This document shows, one piece after another, positions 41,330-50,046 of a stretch of 54,444 nt of DNA. Origin of the DNA: Oscillospiraceae bacterium. Lineage in GTDB: Bacteria; Bacillota_A; Clostridia; Oscillospirales; Oscillospiraceae. The stretch is taken from positions 1-54,444 of the forward strand of contig CADADE010000008.1 in assembly GCA_902786615.1 (NCBI GenBank), in the 5' to 3' direction. Under the pieces are notes generated by a model, which did not search any database, was not told where the DNA came from, and was given only the letters and a program-made list of their open reading frames with translations. The position numbers and the translations under genes are program-made. Position 1 is the first letter of the stretch; every line of letters starts with the position of its first letter.

Positions 41330-42676
41330 ATGGTATTTAAATTTAAGGGCGGTGTCCATCCCGATTACCGGAAGCACCCTGAGATTCCCGTGACCGTGAT
41401 CGCGCCGCCGCCGCAGGTCGTCATCCCCCTGGTACAGCACATCGGCGCGCCCTGCACCCCGCTGGTCAAGAAGGGCGACCATGTGAACATGTACCAGAAG
41501 ATCGGCGAAAACCCGGCTCCTGTCTCCGCGCCCGTCCACGCCTCCGTGTCCGGAACGGTCGTGGCCGTTGAGCCCCGGCCCCACCCCCTCGGCGACCTGG
41601 TTATGTCCGTCGTGATCGAAAACGACTATCAGGACACGCCCGAACTGATGGACCCCCTGTCGGAAGATCAGCTGAAGGACCCCCTGTCCATTCTTCAGCG
41701 CATCCGCGAGGCCGGCGTCGTCGGCATGGGCGGCGCCATGTTCCCCACCGCCTTCAAGATCTCCAGCGGCCTCGGCAAGGTCGACACGCTCATCATCAAC
41801 GGTGCCGAGTGCGAGCCTTACATCAACGGCGACCACCTGACCATGCTCAATCACCCGGACGAGCTTCTCAAGGGCATCGAGCTTGCCCGCATCGCTCAGG
41901 GTGTGCAGAAGGTCTACTACGGTATTGAAAAGAACAAGCAGGACGCCATTGACCTGCTCAACGCCCACGGCGCTGAGAAATACGGCGTCACGATCGTGCC
42001 GGAGAGCACCACCTACCCCCAGGGCGGCGAGAAAATGCAGATCAAGACCATCACCAACCGTGAGGTCAAGCCCGGCGGTCTGCCCTCTGGCGTCGGCTGC
42101 TGCGTGATCTCCACCCGCACCGCCTATGCCATTTATCAGGCATGTTATGAGGGCAAAAGCGTCATTGAGCGCATCGTCACCATTGACGGCAGCGCCATTG
42201 CCGCGCCGGTCAACGCCCTGACCCGCGTGGGAACCAGCCTGGAGTATCTCGCCGAGCAGGTCGGCGGCTTTGTCCGCACGCCGCGCAAGATCGTGCTCGG
42301 CGGCCCGATGATGGGCATCTGCGCCACCACGCTTGAGGCCGTCACCGTCAAGGGCACCGCAGGCGTCCTCTTCTTTACCGAGGATGAGGACCGCACCGTG
42401 GAGGAGCCCGTGTGCATCCGCTGCGGCAAGTGCATCAATGTCTGCCCCATGCGCCTTGAGCCCACCTACATGTACCAGTATTACAAGAAGCGCAACTTCG
42501 AGATGCTGGAAAAATACCATGTGACCGACTGCATCGAATGCGGCAGCTGCACCTTCCGCTGCCCGGCGAGAATGCCGCTGACCCACGCCTTCAAAGCCGC
42601 CAAGCTCATGCTCCAGGCCAGGGCGGCCAAGGAGAAGGCGAAGGCGGAAGCCGCTGCAAAGGAGGCCAGGAAATGA
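41330..42676 (+). CDS. rnfC: Rnf complex subunit C
   Basis: The peripheral subunit (448 aa) is where electrons pass to or from NAD. It has GMGGAMFPTAFK (about residues 126-137), INGAECEPYINGDH (about 154-167), an SLBB-like region, and two [4Fe-4S] motifs, CIRCGKCINVCP (about 363) and CIECGSCTFRCP (about 402). The ATG was preferred to an in-frame GTG nine bases earlier because ACGAGGTGA lies at the right distance. Its stop overlaps the rnfD ATG. Rnf couples ferredoxin oxidation and NAD+ reduction to ion export. Confidence 0.95.
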   Translation: MVFKFKGGVHPDYRKHPEIPVTVIAPPPQVVIPLVQHIGAPCTPLVKKGDHVNMYQKIGENPAPVSAPVHASVSGTVVAVEPRPHPLGDLVMSVVIENDYQDTPELMDPLSEDQLKDPLSILQRIREAGVVGMGGAMFPTAFKISSGLGKVDTLIINGAECEPYINGDHLTMLNHPDELLKGIELARIAQGVQKVYYGIEKNKQDAIDLLNAHGAEKYGVTIVPESTTYPQGGEKMQIKTITNREVKPGGLPSGVGCCVISTRTAYAIYQACYEGKSVIERIVTIDGSAIAAPVNALTRVGTSLEYLAEQVGGFVRTPRKIVLGGPMMGICATTLEAVTVKGTAGVLFFTEDEDRTVEEPVCIRCGKCINVCPMRLEPTYMYQYYKKRNFEMLEKYHVTDCIECGSCTFRCPARMPLTHAFKAAKLMLQARAAKEKAKAEAAAKEARK

Positions 42677-43677
42677 ATGAAAAGAAAGAACGCATGATCT
42701 TTGACGTAACCTACCAGCCCCAGGTCCGCACGGTGCGCGATACCCAGCGCATCATGCTGGACGTGATCATCGCGACGCTGCCCATCGTGGGCTTCGGCGT
42801 GTATCGCTTCGGCTGGCATGCGCTGCTGCTGATCGTGTCAAGCATGGCGGCCTGCGTGTTCTTTGAATGGGCCTACCGCCGCATGCTGAAAAAATCCCTC
42901 ACAATCGACGATCTCTCCGCCGCCGTCACCGGCCTTCTGCTCGTGATGGTTCTGCCCCCGCAGACGCCGGTATGGATGGTGGTCATCGGCGATTTCTTTG
43001 CCATCGTGATCGTCAAACAGCTCTACGGCGGCATCGGCAAAAACTTCCTGAACCCCGCCCTTGCCGGCCGCGCCTTTCTTACCGCGTCCTACTCCGGCAT
43101 CCTGACCGTCGTCACCATTGATGGCGTCACCGCCGCCACCCCGCTCGGCTATCTTTACGGCGGCAAGCCCATGCCCTTCACTCTGGCGCAGAGCTTCTTC
43201 GGCGCGATCCCCGGCAGCATCGGCGAAATCAGCTCCTTCGCCATCCTCGCGGGCGCGGCCTATCTGATCGCCCGCAAGGTCATCCGCTGGCGCATCCCGC
43301 TGTCCGTCATCGGCACCGTCTTCCTGGTGAGCTTTCTCGGCGGGCATGCCGGTTACGGCCGCCTGGAATGGGCGCTGCAGAACGTGTGCGCCGGCGGCGT
43401 GATGTTCACCGGCATCTTCATGGCCACCGACTACTCCACGAGCCCTGTCACCATCAACGGCCAGATCATCTACGGCATCTGCATTGGGCTTCTGACCATG
43501 CTGATCCGCTACTTCGGCGGTTACGCGGAGGGCTGCTCCTACGCCATCCTGATCATGAACCTCTGCACCTGGGCCCTTGACAAGGCCTGTCACCGCCGCC
43601 AGTTCGGCGTCTCCCGCGCTGACTTTCTTGCGCAGAAGGCCGCCAAAAAGAAAGCGAAGAAGGAGGCCGTGTCATGA
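42673..43677 (+). CDS. rnfD: Rnf complex subunit D
   Basis: The 334-residue polytopic protein is of the NqrB/RnfD family, with nine or ten membrane segments. GKNFLNPALAGRAFL (about residues 120-134) and IDGVTAATPLG (about 149-159, with the threonine expected to hold covalent FMN) are the main signatures, followed by FMATDYSTSPV (about 252-262). It forms part of the ion path. The ATG overlaps the rnfC stop and the stop overlaps the rnfG ATG. The C-terminal tail is Lys/Ala-rich. Confidence 0.95.
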   Translation: MNEKKERMIFDVTYQPQVRTVRDTQRIMLDVIIATLPIVGFGVYRFGWHALLLIVSSMAACVFFEWAYRRMLKKSLTIDDLSAAVTGLLLVMVLPPQTPVWMVVIGDFFAIVIVKQLYGGIGKNFLNPALAGRAFLTASYSGILTVVTIDGVTAATPLGYLYGGKPMPFTLAQSFFGAIPGSIGEISSFAILAGAAYLIARKVIRWRIPLSVIGTVFLVSFLGGHAGYGRLEWALQNVCAGGVMFTGIFMATDYSTSPVTINGQIIYGICIGLLTMLIRYFGGYAEGCSYAILIMNLCTWALDKACHRRQFGVSRADFLAQKAAKKKAKKEAVS

Positions 43678-44213
43678 ATAAAATTCTGAAGCTTGCCCTC
43701 GTTCTTTTCGCAGTCAGCGCCATCGTCGCGGGCGTACTCGGCGTGGTGAACGAGCTGACCTCCCCCGTCATTGAAGCTCAGAAGCAGGCCAAGACCGCCG
43801 CAGCCTTTGCCAGCGTCATGCAGGCGGATCACTTTGAGCTGATCGACTTCTCCAATCCCGACTTTCCGACCGTCCAGACCATTCACAAGGCGGAGGGCGT
43901 GGGCTATGTCGTGACCTCCACCTTCTCCGGCGCGCAGGGCAACATCACCCTCGCCGTCGGCGTGGACAATGATTTCAAGTGCACCGGCATCTCCGTTATC
44001 GAGCATTCCGAGACCTCCGGCCTCGGCGCCAACGCCGCGAGCAGCGGCGAAGTCGGCGTGAACTTCCGGCAACAGTTTGTCGGCCAGGACGAGAGCATCG
44101 CGCTCTCCAATGCCGGCGGCAGCATCGACGCCCTGACCGGCGCGACGATCACTTCCCGCGCCATCGCGGAAGCGGTTGCCACGTCCATCCTGGCTGTCAA
44201 ATCTCTGGGTTAA
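43674..44213 (+). CDS. rnfG: Rnf complex subunit G (FMN-binding)
   Basis: The 179-residue protein has one N-terminal membrane anchor (about residues 5-25) and an extracytoplasmic FMN-binding domain. The covalent flavin site is in DALTGATITSRAI (about residues 152-164), preceded by HSETSGLGANAA. It passes electrons between RnfD and the rest of the complex. It is coupled to rnfD by ATGA and 14 bases from rnfE. Confidence 0.95.
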   Translation: MNKILKLALVLFAVSAIVAGVLGVVNELTSPVIEAQKQAKTAAAFASVMQADHFELIDFSNPDFPTVQTIHKAEGVGYVVTSTFSGAQGNITLAVGVDNDFKCTGISVIEHSETSGLGANAASSGEVGVNFRQQFVGQDESIALSNAGGSIDALTGATITSRAIAEAVATSILAVKSLG

Positions 44214-44227
44214 GGAGGGCTGTCTGA

Positions 44228-44920
44228 ATGAATCGCAAAAAACAGTTTACCGAAGGCATGATCACCAATAATCCCGTACTTGTCCAGCAGATCGGCATGT
44301 GCTCCACCATGGCCATTACCACAACGCTCTTCAACGGCGTCGGCATGGGTCTGTCCGTGCTGATCATTCTGACCTGCTGCAACGTGGTTATTTCGGCTAT
44401 CCGCAAAATCATCCCCGGCGAGATCCGTCTTGCGATCTTCGTCGTTGTCATTGCGGGCTTTGTCACAATCGTTGATTTGCTGCTCAAGGCCTTCGTTCCC
44501 GCGCTGAGCGAGGCGCTCGGCGTTTTCATCCCGCTGATCGTCGTCAACTGCATCATCATCGGCCGCGCGGAGGCCTTCTGCCAGAAGATGCCCGTCAAGG
44601 ATTCCTTCTTCGACGGTGTCTTCCAGGGTCTGGGCTACACGCTGGTGCTGGTCGCCATGTGTGTCATACGTGAGTTTCTCGGCGCCGGCCGCTTCGGCGG
44701 CGGCCTCATCGACGTGGCCAACGGCTTCCGCTTCACGCTCGACGGCACGGGCGCCGGCATCCAGATCTTCCCCGAGAGCTACGGCGCGTCCATCATGTCC
44801 CTGCCTTTCGGCGGCTTTCTGACGCTGGGCTTCCTCATCGCCGCCATGCAGTACGCCCTCAAAAAGTCTGAGGAGAAAAAGGCAAAGAAACAGGCAGAGA
44901 AGAAGGAGGTTGAGAAATAA
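44228..44920 (+). CDS. rnfE: Rnf complex subunit E
   Basis: This 230-residue integral membrane subunit is paralogous to RnfA. It has FTEGMITNNPVLVQQIGMCSTMA at the start and LIVVNCIIIGRAEAF (about residues 100-114) with the conserved cysteine, plus six membrane segments. It pairs with RnfA to hold the membrane iron-sulfur centre. The ribosome site is AGGAGG. The stop overlaps the rnfA ATG (TAATG). Confidence 0.95.
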   Translation: MNRKKQFTEGMITNNPVLVQQIGMCSTMAITTTLFNGVGMGLSVLIILTCCNVVISAIRKIIPGEIRLAIFVVVIAGFVTIVDLLLKAFVPALSEALGVFIPLIVVNCIIIGRAEAFCQKMPVKDSFFDGVFQGLGYTLVLVAMCVIREFLGAGRFGGGLIDVANGFRFTLDGTGAGIQIFPESYGASIMSLPFGGFLTLGFLIAAMQYALKKSEEKKAKKQAEKKEVEK

Positions 44921-45507
44921 TGCTTAGCAGTATCATCCAGATCTCGCTGGGAGCGATTTTGATCAACAACTTCATCTTCTCCCAGTTCCTCGGCTGCTGC
45001 CCCTTCCTGGGCTGCTCCAACAAGGTGGACACGGCGACCGGCATGGGCCTTGCGGTCGTGTTCGTCATGGGTCTTGCCTCCGCGATCTGCTGGGTCATCA
45101 ACGAGTACATCCTGGTCGCCCTGCATCTGGAGTTTTTGCAGACGCTGGCCTTCATCCTGGTCATCGCGGCGCTGGTGCAGTTTGTGGAGATGTTCCTGAA
45201 AAAGATGGTGCCGTCCCTGTACTCCGCGCTCGGCATCTTTCTGCCCCTGATCACCACCAACTGCGCGGTGCTCGGCGTGGTTCTGCTCAACGTCCAGAAC
45301 AACTACAACTTCATCGAGTCCCTGGTCTACGGCATCACCGGCGGCATCGGCTTCCTGCTCGCCATTGTGCTCTTTGCAAGCGTACGTGAGCGTGTGGAGT
45401 TCGCCGATTATCCCGAGTGCTTCCGCGGCTTCTCCATCTGCCTTGTCTCCGCCGCGCTGGTGGCCCTGGCCTTCATGGGCTTCAGCGGCATGGCCATCCC
45501 GGTATGA
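44920..45507 (+). CDS. rnfA: Rnf complex subunit A
   Basis: The 195-residue subunit has six membrane segments: NNFIFSQFLGCCPFLGCSNKVDTATGMG (about residues 10-37) and PLITTNCAVLGVVL (about 107-120) carry the conserved cysteines. It is the partner of RnfE in the membrane core. It is coupled to rnfE and is 14 bases from rnfB. Confidence 0.95.
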   Translation: MLSSIIQISLGAILINNFIFSQFLGCCPFLGCSNKVDTATGMGLAVVFVMGLASAICWVINEYILVALHLEFLQTLAFILVIAALVQFVEMFLKKMVPSLYSALGIFLPLITTNCAVLGVVLLNVQNNYNFIESLVYGITGGIGFLLAIVLFASVRERVEFADYPECFRGFSICLVSAALVALAFMGFSGMAIPV

Positions 45508-45521
45508 GGAGGTAAAAGCGT

Positions 45522-46316
45522 ATGAAAATTTTACTTGCTATGCTGGTGCTCGGCGTGCTGGGCGGCATCTTCGGCGGGCTGCTGGCCCTTGCCTCCAAGA
45601 TCTTCTATGTGAAGGTCGATCCCAAGCAGGCCGCGGTGCGTGAGGCCCTGGCCGGCGCCAACTGCGGCGGCTGCGGCTACCCCGGCTGTGACGGCTACGC
45701 CGCCGCCGTCGTTAAGGGCGAAGCCCCCTGCAACCGCTGCGTCGCGGGCGGCGCCGAGACGGCTGCCAAAGTGGCAGAGATCATGGGCGCGGCAAACGAC
45801 GAGAGCGCCAAGATGGTCGCTTTCGTGCCCTGCTCCGGCTGTGAGGGGGTAGCGGAAAAGCGCTTCAACTACACCGGCCCCCAGGACTGTCAGGCTGCTA
45901 TGCTCTTCGGCGGCAAGAGCAACAAGCTCTGCACCTTCGCCTGCATCGGTCTCGGCAACTGTGTGCGCGCCTGCCAGTTTGACGCCATGCACATTGTCGA
46001 CGGCATCGCCAGGGTCGACCGCTCCAAGTGCGTCGGCTGCGGCGCATGTGTGGACACCTGCCCCAAGAGCATCGTCAAGCTCATTCCCGAAAGCCAGCGC
46101 GTGGAGCCCGGCTGCTCCAGCCATGACAAGGGCGCCGTTGTGATGAAGGTCTGCAAGGCCGGCTGCATCGGCTGCATGAAGTGCCAGCGCGAGTGCCCGG
46201 CGGGCGCGATCGTCGTCAAGGACGCCCTGGCTGAGGTCGATCCCGAAAAGTGCATCGGCTGCGGCAAATGCGCCGAGGTCTGCCCGCGGCACATCATCGT
46301 GGACTTTCAGGCGTAA
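45522..46316 (+). CDS. rnfB: Rnf complex subunit B (ferredoxin-like)
   Basis: The 264-residue subunit accepts electrons from ferredoxin. It has an N-terminal membrane anchor (about residues 3-25) and a [4Fe-4S] domain with NCGGCGYPGCDGYA (about 47-60) and C-N-R-C. Three ferredoxin-type cysteine clusters follow: CVGCGACVDTCP, CIGCMKCQRECP and CIGCGKCAEVCP. The cysteine content fits the clostridial RnfB type. An AGGAGG ribosome site precedes it and a bidirectional terminator follows. It closes the rnfCDGEAB order typical of Clostridia. Confidence 0.95.
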   Translation: MKILLAMLVLGVLGGIFGGLLALASKIFYVKVDPKQAAVREALAGANCGGCGYPGCDGYAAAVVKGEAPCNRCVAGGAETAAKVAEIMGAANDESAKMVAFVPCSGCEGVAEKRFNYTGPQDCQAAMLFGGKSNKLCTFACIGLGNCVRACQFDAMHIVDGIARVDRSKCVGCGACVDTCPKSIVKLIPESQRVEPGCSSHDKGAVVMKVCKAGCIGCMKCQRECPAGAIVVKDALAEVDPEKCIGCGKCAEVCPRHIIVDFQA

Positions 46317-46332
46317 TCCCCACATAGAACAG

Positions 46333-46356
46333 GCCCCCACGCTTTCGCGTGGGGGC
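46333..46356. terminator. Bidirectional terminator after rnfB
   Basis: GCCCCCACGC and GCGTGGGGGC pair perfectly around TTTC between rnfB and the converging membrane-protein gene. Confidence 0.85.
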
Positions 46357-46366
46357 TTTGCATATA

Positions 46367-47998
46367 TCAATTGTATTCCGGATATTTCTCCGCGTAGTCG
46401 ATCAGCTCCGTGACGGGCCAGAGGCATTGCTGCGATGCGGTATAGACGACGTAGGGGCCGTACCGTCCGTGGAAGGTCATCTCCGCGCCGTTGGCCGCCT
46501 GTTCCGCAAGCATGGCCGGAGCCTCCTGCTCCTGAAAGACGAAGATTGCACGGGCATAGTCCTCAATGTGGTAGATATCCCGGATGTTGATGTGCGGCGA
46601 AACCTTGAAGGGGTAATCGTCCCGCCAGCAGCCGGCGATCAGCGCGCCGTCCGAGCAGACGGCGACATAGGGGGCGCAGGTGGACTGGTTTCCGTAGACC
46701 AGCTCATAGCCGTTTTCCACCGCCCAATCGGAAATCTGCCGGGCAGGACTCGGCTCCTCTTTAAGCGCGATGCGCAGATCGTCATGGTAGCTGAAATAGA
46801 GATTTGCGGCGGCGAGAGCGCAGAGAACCGTTACAAGCGCCGCGCGCAGCCGGGGTCTTAGACGCTCTCCGAGCAGGGCGAGCGACAGGGCCGGAAGCGC
46901 GTACCATAGAAAGAGATAGATGGGCCGCAGCCGCACGGAGGTGACAAAGGAGGCAGCAATGACCGCGAGGCAGCCGAGCAGCGCCACGAGCCAGAAGCCG
47001 GCCGCCGTATGATGCCGGTACTCCCGGCGCCGCAGCAGCAGAACCGCCGCCGCCAGTACCAGCAGCGTCAGCGCGAGAAAGAGCGCGATGAAAAAGAGCC
47101 GGTGCTCCGGCTGTTTTGTCACCTCATAGCCCGTCACGGTGATCAGAGCGGTCTGCACATCCCGGAGCTTCTCGACGACGGATGCGCCGGAAAAGACGGA
47201 TGCGCCCTCGAAAATCTCATGCCGCCGGACCGGCAGCAGGCGGGCGGTAATAAGCCCCAGCGCGTTTGCCGCCGCATAGCTCAGCACACGCCAGAGACGC
47301 ATACGCTGCCCCGCAGGATAGAGCGGCTGCTTTTTCATGAGACGCAGAAGAGCCCCCAGCCCCTCAAAGGCCAGCAGGGGCAGGATCAGCACGCAGGTCT
47401 GCCGCAGGCTCTGAATCCCCAGCGCAAAGCACAGAAGCCCCGCGAGGATCAGCGCACCCGGCCGCAGGGCCTGAGACTGCCCCGCCCGGGCATAGTCGCC
47501 CAGCACGACGAAAAAGCAGATCAGGTAGCAGGCGTAAAAGCTGCACATGGCGAAAAAGAGCTGCTGTCCCTCTTCCCGGAAGACGGAGAAGGGGCCGAAG
47601 ATCGAGGCCAGAAAGACCAGCACCGAAGCTGCCCGCAGGGAGGGGCGTTTGACACAGGCGCGCAGCATCCACACCATGGCGGCCAGCAGAAAGCCCGACA
47701 TGCACAGCGTCGCCCAGGCCATGCCCCGGTTCATGCTGCCGGTGAGCCCGTAAAACAGCGCCGCCAGCACCGGCGTCGCCGCCACATAGAGCTGATTGCC
47801 GAAGAGATAATTTTTCGGAAAGAGGGTCTTCTGCTCCCACATGAGGCGGGCGACCAGCGTGTCCTCATACATATCCGAGGTGGCAAGATTGGCAAAGCCC
47901 CTGAAGTCGATCAGGGTGAACACGGCGAGATAAGCGAGAATCATAAGCCAGATGAGCGCCGTCCGCAGATATTCCCTTTTTCGCTGTTTTTCAGACAT
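46367..47998 (-). CDS. Large polytopic membrane protein, GT-C-like build
   Basis: The 543-residue protein has about twelve membrane segments (residues 15-410) and a soluble C-terminal part (about 415-543). After the first segment comes an acidic loop, ATSDMYEDTLVARLMWEQK (about 39-57), reminiscent of GT-C glycosyltransferases that use lipid-linked sugars, but no defining motif is present. The ATG at 47998 has GGAGAG nine bases upstream; a TTG 15 bases earlier is less likely. It is a single gene between two terminators. Transfer of a sugar to the cell surface is only a guess. Confidence 0.65.
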   Translation of the reverse strand: MSEKQRKREYLRTALIWLMILAYLAVFTLIDFRGFANLATSDMYEDTLVARLMWEQKTLFPKNYLFGNQLYVAATPVLAALFYGLTGSMNRGMAWATLCMSGFLLAAMVWMLRACVKRPSLRAASVLVFLASIFGPFSVFREEGQQLFFAMCSFYACYLICFFVVLGDYARAGQSQALRPGALILAGLLCFALGIQSLRQTCVLILPLLAFEGLGALLRLMKKQPLYPAGQRMRLWRVLSYAAANALGLITARLLPVRRHEIFEGASVFSGASVVEKLRDVQTALITVTGYEVTKQPEHRLFFIALFLALTLLVLAAAVLLLRRREYRHHTAAGFWLVALLGCLAVIAASFVTSVRLRPIYLFLWYALPALSLALLGERLRPRLRAALVTVLCALAAANLYFSYHDDLRIALKEEPSPARQISDWAVENGYELVYGNQSTCAPYVAVCSDGALIAGCWRDDYPFKVSPHINIRDIYHIEDYARAIFVFQEQEAPAMLAEQAANGAEMTFHGRYGPYVVYTASQQCLWPVTELIDYAEKYPEYN

Positions 47999-48079
47999 GC
48001 GTATACTCTCCAAGTTGAAAACGTGGTATTCAGTTTACCCTTGCCGCGCCCAAAAGTCAAGGCGCGGAAAAAGGGAAAT

Positions 48080-48111
48080 CCCCTGCAGATACGTCACCGT
48101 ACATGCAGGGG
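48080..48111 (-). terminator. Terminator of the leucine-rich-repeat gene
   Basis: CCCCTGCA and TGCAGGGG pair. On the minus strand GATTTCCCTTTTT follows. Confidence 0.75.
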
Positions 48112-48127
48112 AGAAGGCGTCCGCCGC

Positions 48128-49840
48128 TCAGTAATAGATCGTCACGTCGTTATCGAATTTCAGAAGATAATCGGTACCGTAAGAATAGTAAATGACGCCC
48201 GGCAAATAATGGGCCGACGTATTGAAAATGAGCCCTCGCAGATACACATTGTTGCTGATGTTCAGACTCTCAATATAGGTGTCCTGACACTCAAGCGTTT
48301 TCAAATCAGGCAGGGTGCTGATATCAAGCTCGTACAGGGGATTATTCTGGCAGTGCAGATACACCAGGGAGGTGAAATATTCAATTCCCTTCAGCGTCTT
48401 GATTCCCATACCGTACTCGCCAAAGTGCATGGTTTTTACGGCCCGCGCTTCGGCAGCGCTGAGATATTCGTCCTTGTTCTTGTCGTAATACTTCAATACA
48501 CCGGCGCGGAAAGTATTATCCGGGAAATTGGCAGCCGTGATGGGAACGCCGCGGCCTGTGCTCGAACCGGAGTCATCGTAAATAAGATAGGGCGAGCTGC
48601 TGTCAACGTAGTAATAGACGATCCCGTTGACCGTTCTCGGCGTTACGGTGCTTACAACAATTTGCAGCTTTTGGCATTGTGCGATATTCAGGCTCGTGAG
48701 CAGATTATCCGCGCAGTTGAGCTGCTCGAGCGCGGTGGTTTTGGAGATATCGAGGGCCGTCAAATCGTTGCCGTGGCAGTCCAGGGTCTTCAGCTTTGTA
48801 CTCTCAACTTTCAGGGATGCAAGCTGATTGTTCGCGCAGTAAAGCGCCTCGAGCGCCGTATTGGCGCGCAGGTCAAGGCTTGTGATCTTATTGCCGAGAA
48901 CCTCCAGCTCGCGCAGACTTGTATTCTTCGTCAGCGCAAGCCCGGTGAGAGAGTTATACGCCAGGTACAGTCCGGTGAGCTTCGTATTCCGTTCGGTGTT
49001 CAGCGCGGTCAGATTGTTGTAGTGAGCATAAACCTTTTCCAGCGCCGTATTTTTGCCGAGATCCAGCTCAGACAGCCTGTTGTTGCTGCACGCCAGCAGG
49101 CGCAGCTTCGTGTTCTTGCTGAGATCCAGCTCAGGCAGCTCGTTATAGGTGCAGTAAAGCTGTTCCAGATTTGCAAAAAGCTCGATGCCGCGCAGAGAGC
49201 GAATGCTTCCGCGGTTGTCCGCGGTCCCGGCACAGTTGATCATCGTGATGCTGTTGATCTCCGTGCGGTCCAGCCAGCCGTTCTCGTCCTTGTCAATGTT
49301 GACGCTGACAAAAGCACGGAAGCCGTCATCCGGGAAGACATCCTCGATGACGGGGACCAAATCCCCGTCCGCCGTGAAAACCACAGCATGCTTAAGTGGA
49401 TCATTATTCACGCCGATTTCGATACGCTTCCACTGGACAGCCGTCCCGCCGAACTGAACCTGGATCAAATTGTCGCAGCCGGCAAAGGCCCCCACGCCGA
49501 TCTGCGTCACACCCGCCGGGATGACCACGCTTTTCATGCCGACGCAGCCGGCAAAAGCCTCTTCCTCGATCGTCGTGGCAGAAGCCGGGACAACAAACTC
49601 CCCATCTCCCGCGCCAAGAAAGCTTGTCTCAAGCGTGAGCGTCAATTCGCCCGATTCCAGGAAACCGCCTTCCTCTGTGGCTGCGGTCGCCACGGGATCG
49701 GAGAAGACGACACTGTTCTGAATCGCCGTGATGTCGGGAAGCGCAGCCGCTTCGCCGTCGGCAAAGGCTGCGGGGACCAGGCTGATGCAGAACACAGCGC
49801 ATAACACAAGCGCCAGCGCCTGGCGTAATCCGGTTTTCAT
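48128..49840 (-). CDS. Secreted leucine-rich-repeat protein (BspA and internalin types)
   Basis: The 570-residue protein has a signal peptide (1-27, ending AAFA) and a BspA-like LRR_5 segment (about 78-118; TIEEEAFAGCVGMKSVVIPAG). An EF-hand-like loop, NIDKDENGWLDRTE (about 180), precedes about ten tandem internalin-like repeats of the form LxxLxCxxNxLxxLDLSxNT (about 200-400). A second EF-hand-like loop, YDKNKDEYLSAAE, lies near 455. A final LRR block completes it. No sorting signal or anchor is visible, so it is probably released or bound by other means. Such proteins bind other proteins, which ones is unknown. The ribosome site is AGGAGG. Confidence 0.85.
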   Translation of the reverse strand: MKTGLRQALALVLCAVFCISLVPAAFADGEAAALPDITAIQNSVVFSDPVATAATEEGGFLESGELTLTLETSFLGAGDGEFVVPASATTIEEEAFAGCVGMKSVVIPAGVTQIGVGAFAGCDNLIQVQFGGTAVQWKRIEIGVNNDPLKHAVVFTADGDLVPVIEDVFPDDGFRAFVSVNIDKDENGWLDRTEINSITMINCAGTADNRGSIRSLRGIELFANLEQLYCTYNELPELDLSKNTKLRLLACSNNRLSELDLGKNTALEKVYAHYNNLTALNTERNTKLTGLYLAYNSLTGLALTKNTSLRELEVLGNKITSLDLRANTALEALYCANNQLASLKVESTKLKTLDCHGNDLTALDISKTTALEQLNCADNLLTSLNIAQCQKLQIVVSTVTPRTVNGIVYYYVDSSSPYLIYDDSGSSTGRGVPITAANFPDNTFRAGVLKYYDKNKDEYLSAAEARAVKTMHFGEYGMGIKTLKGIEYFTSLVYLHCQNNPLYELDISTLPDLKTLECQDTYIESLNISNNVYLRGLIFNTSAHYLPGVIYYSYGTDYLLKFDNDVTIYY

Positions 49841-49891
49841 ATGGGTACCTCCTGTAAAACGGCATATCTTCCTTTTTACGGTGTTATGTAA

Positions 49892-49920
49892 ATTGTACCA
49901 TGGCAAGGAGCAATTTTCAA
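49892..49920 (-). promoter_or_regulatory. Promoter of the leucine-rich-repeat gene
   Basis: TTGAAA and TACAAT with 17-base spacing on the minus strand, about 50 bases before the ATG. Confidence 0.6.
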
Positions 49921-49982
49921 TAGTAAAAGAGAAGACAGCCGACCGCGCGGAGAAACGACTTTGATTGCGCGAAGGATCATGA

Positions 49983-50012
49983 TTGACAGACAGCCGCGGA
50001 AAACGGTATACT
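49983..50012 (+). promoter_or_regulatory. Promoter of the ABC-F gene
   Basis: A perfect TTGACA and TATACT with an 18-base spacer, 35 bases before the start codon. Confidence 0.7.
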
Positions 50013-50046
50013 AAGAGAAACCATCCTAATGATACAGGAGAATATT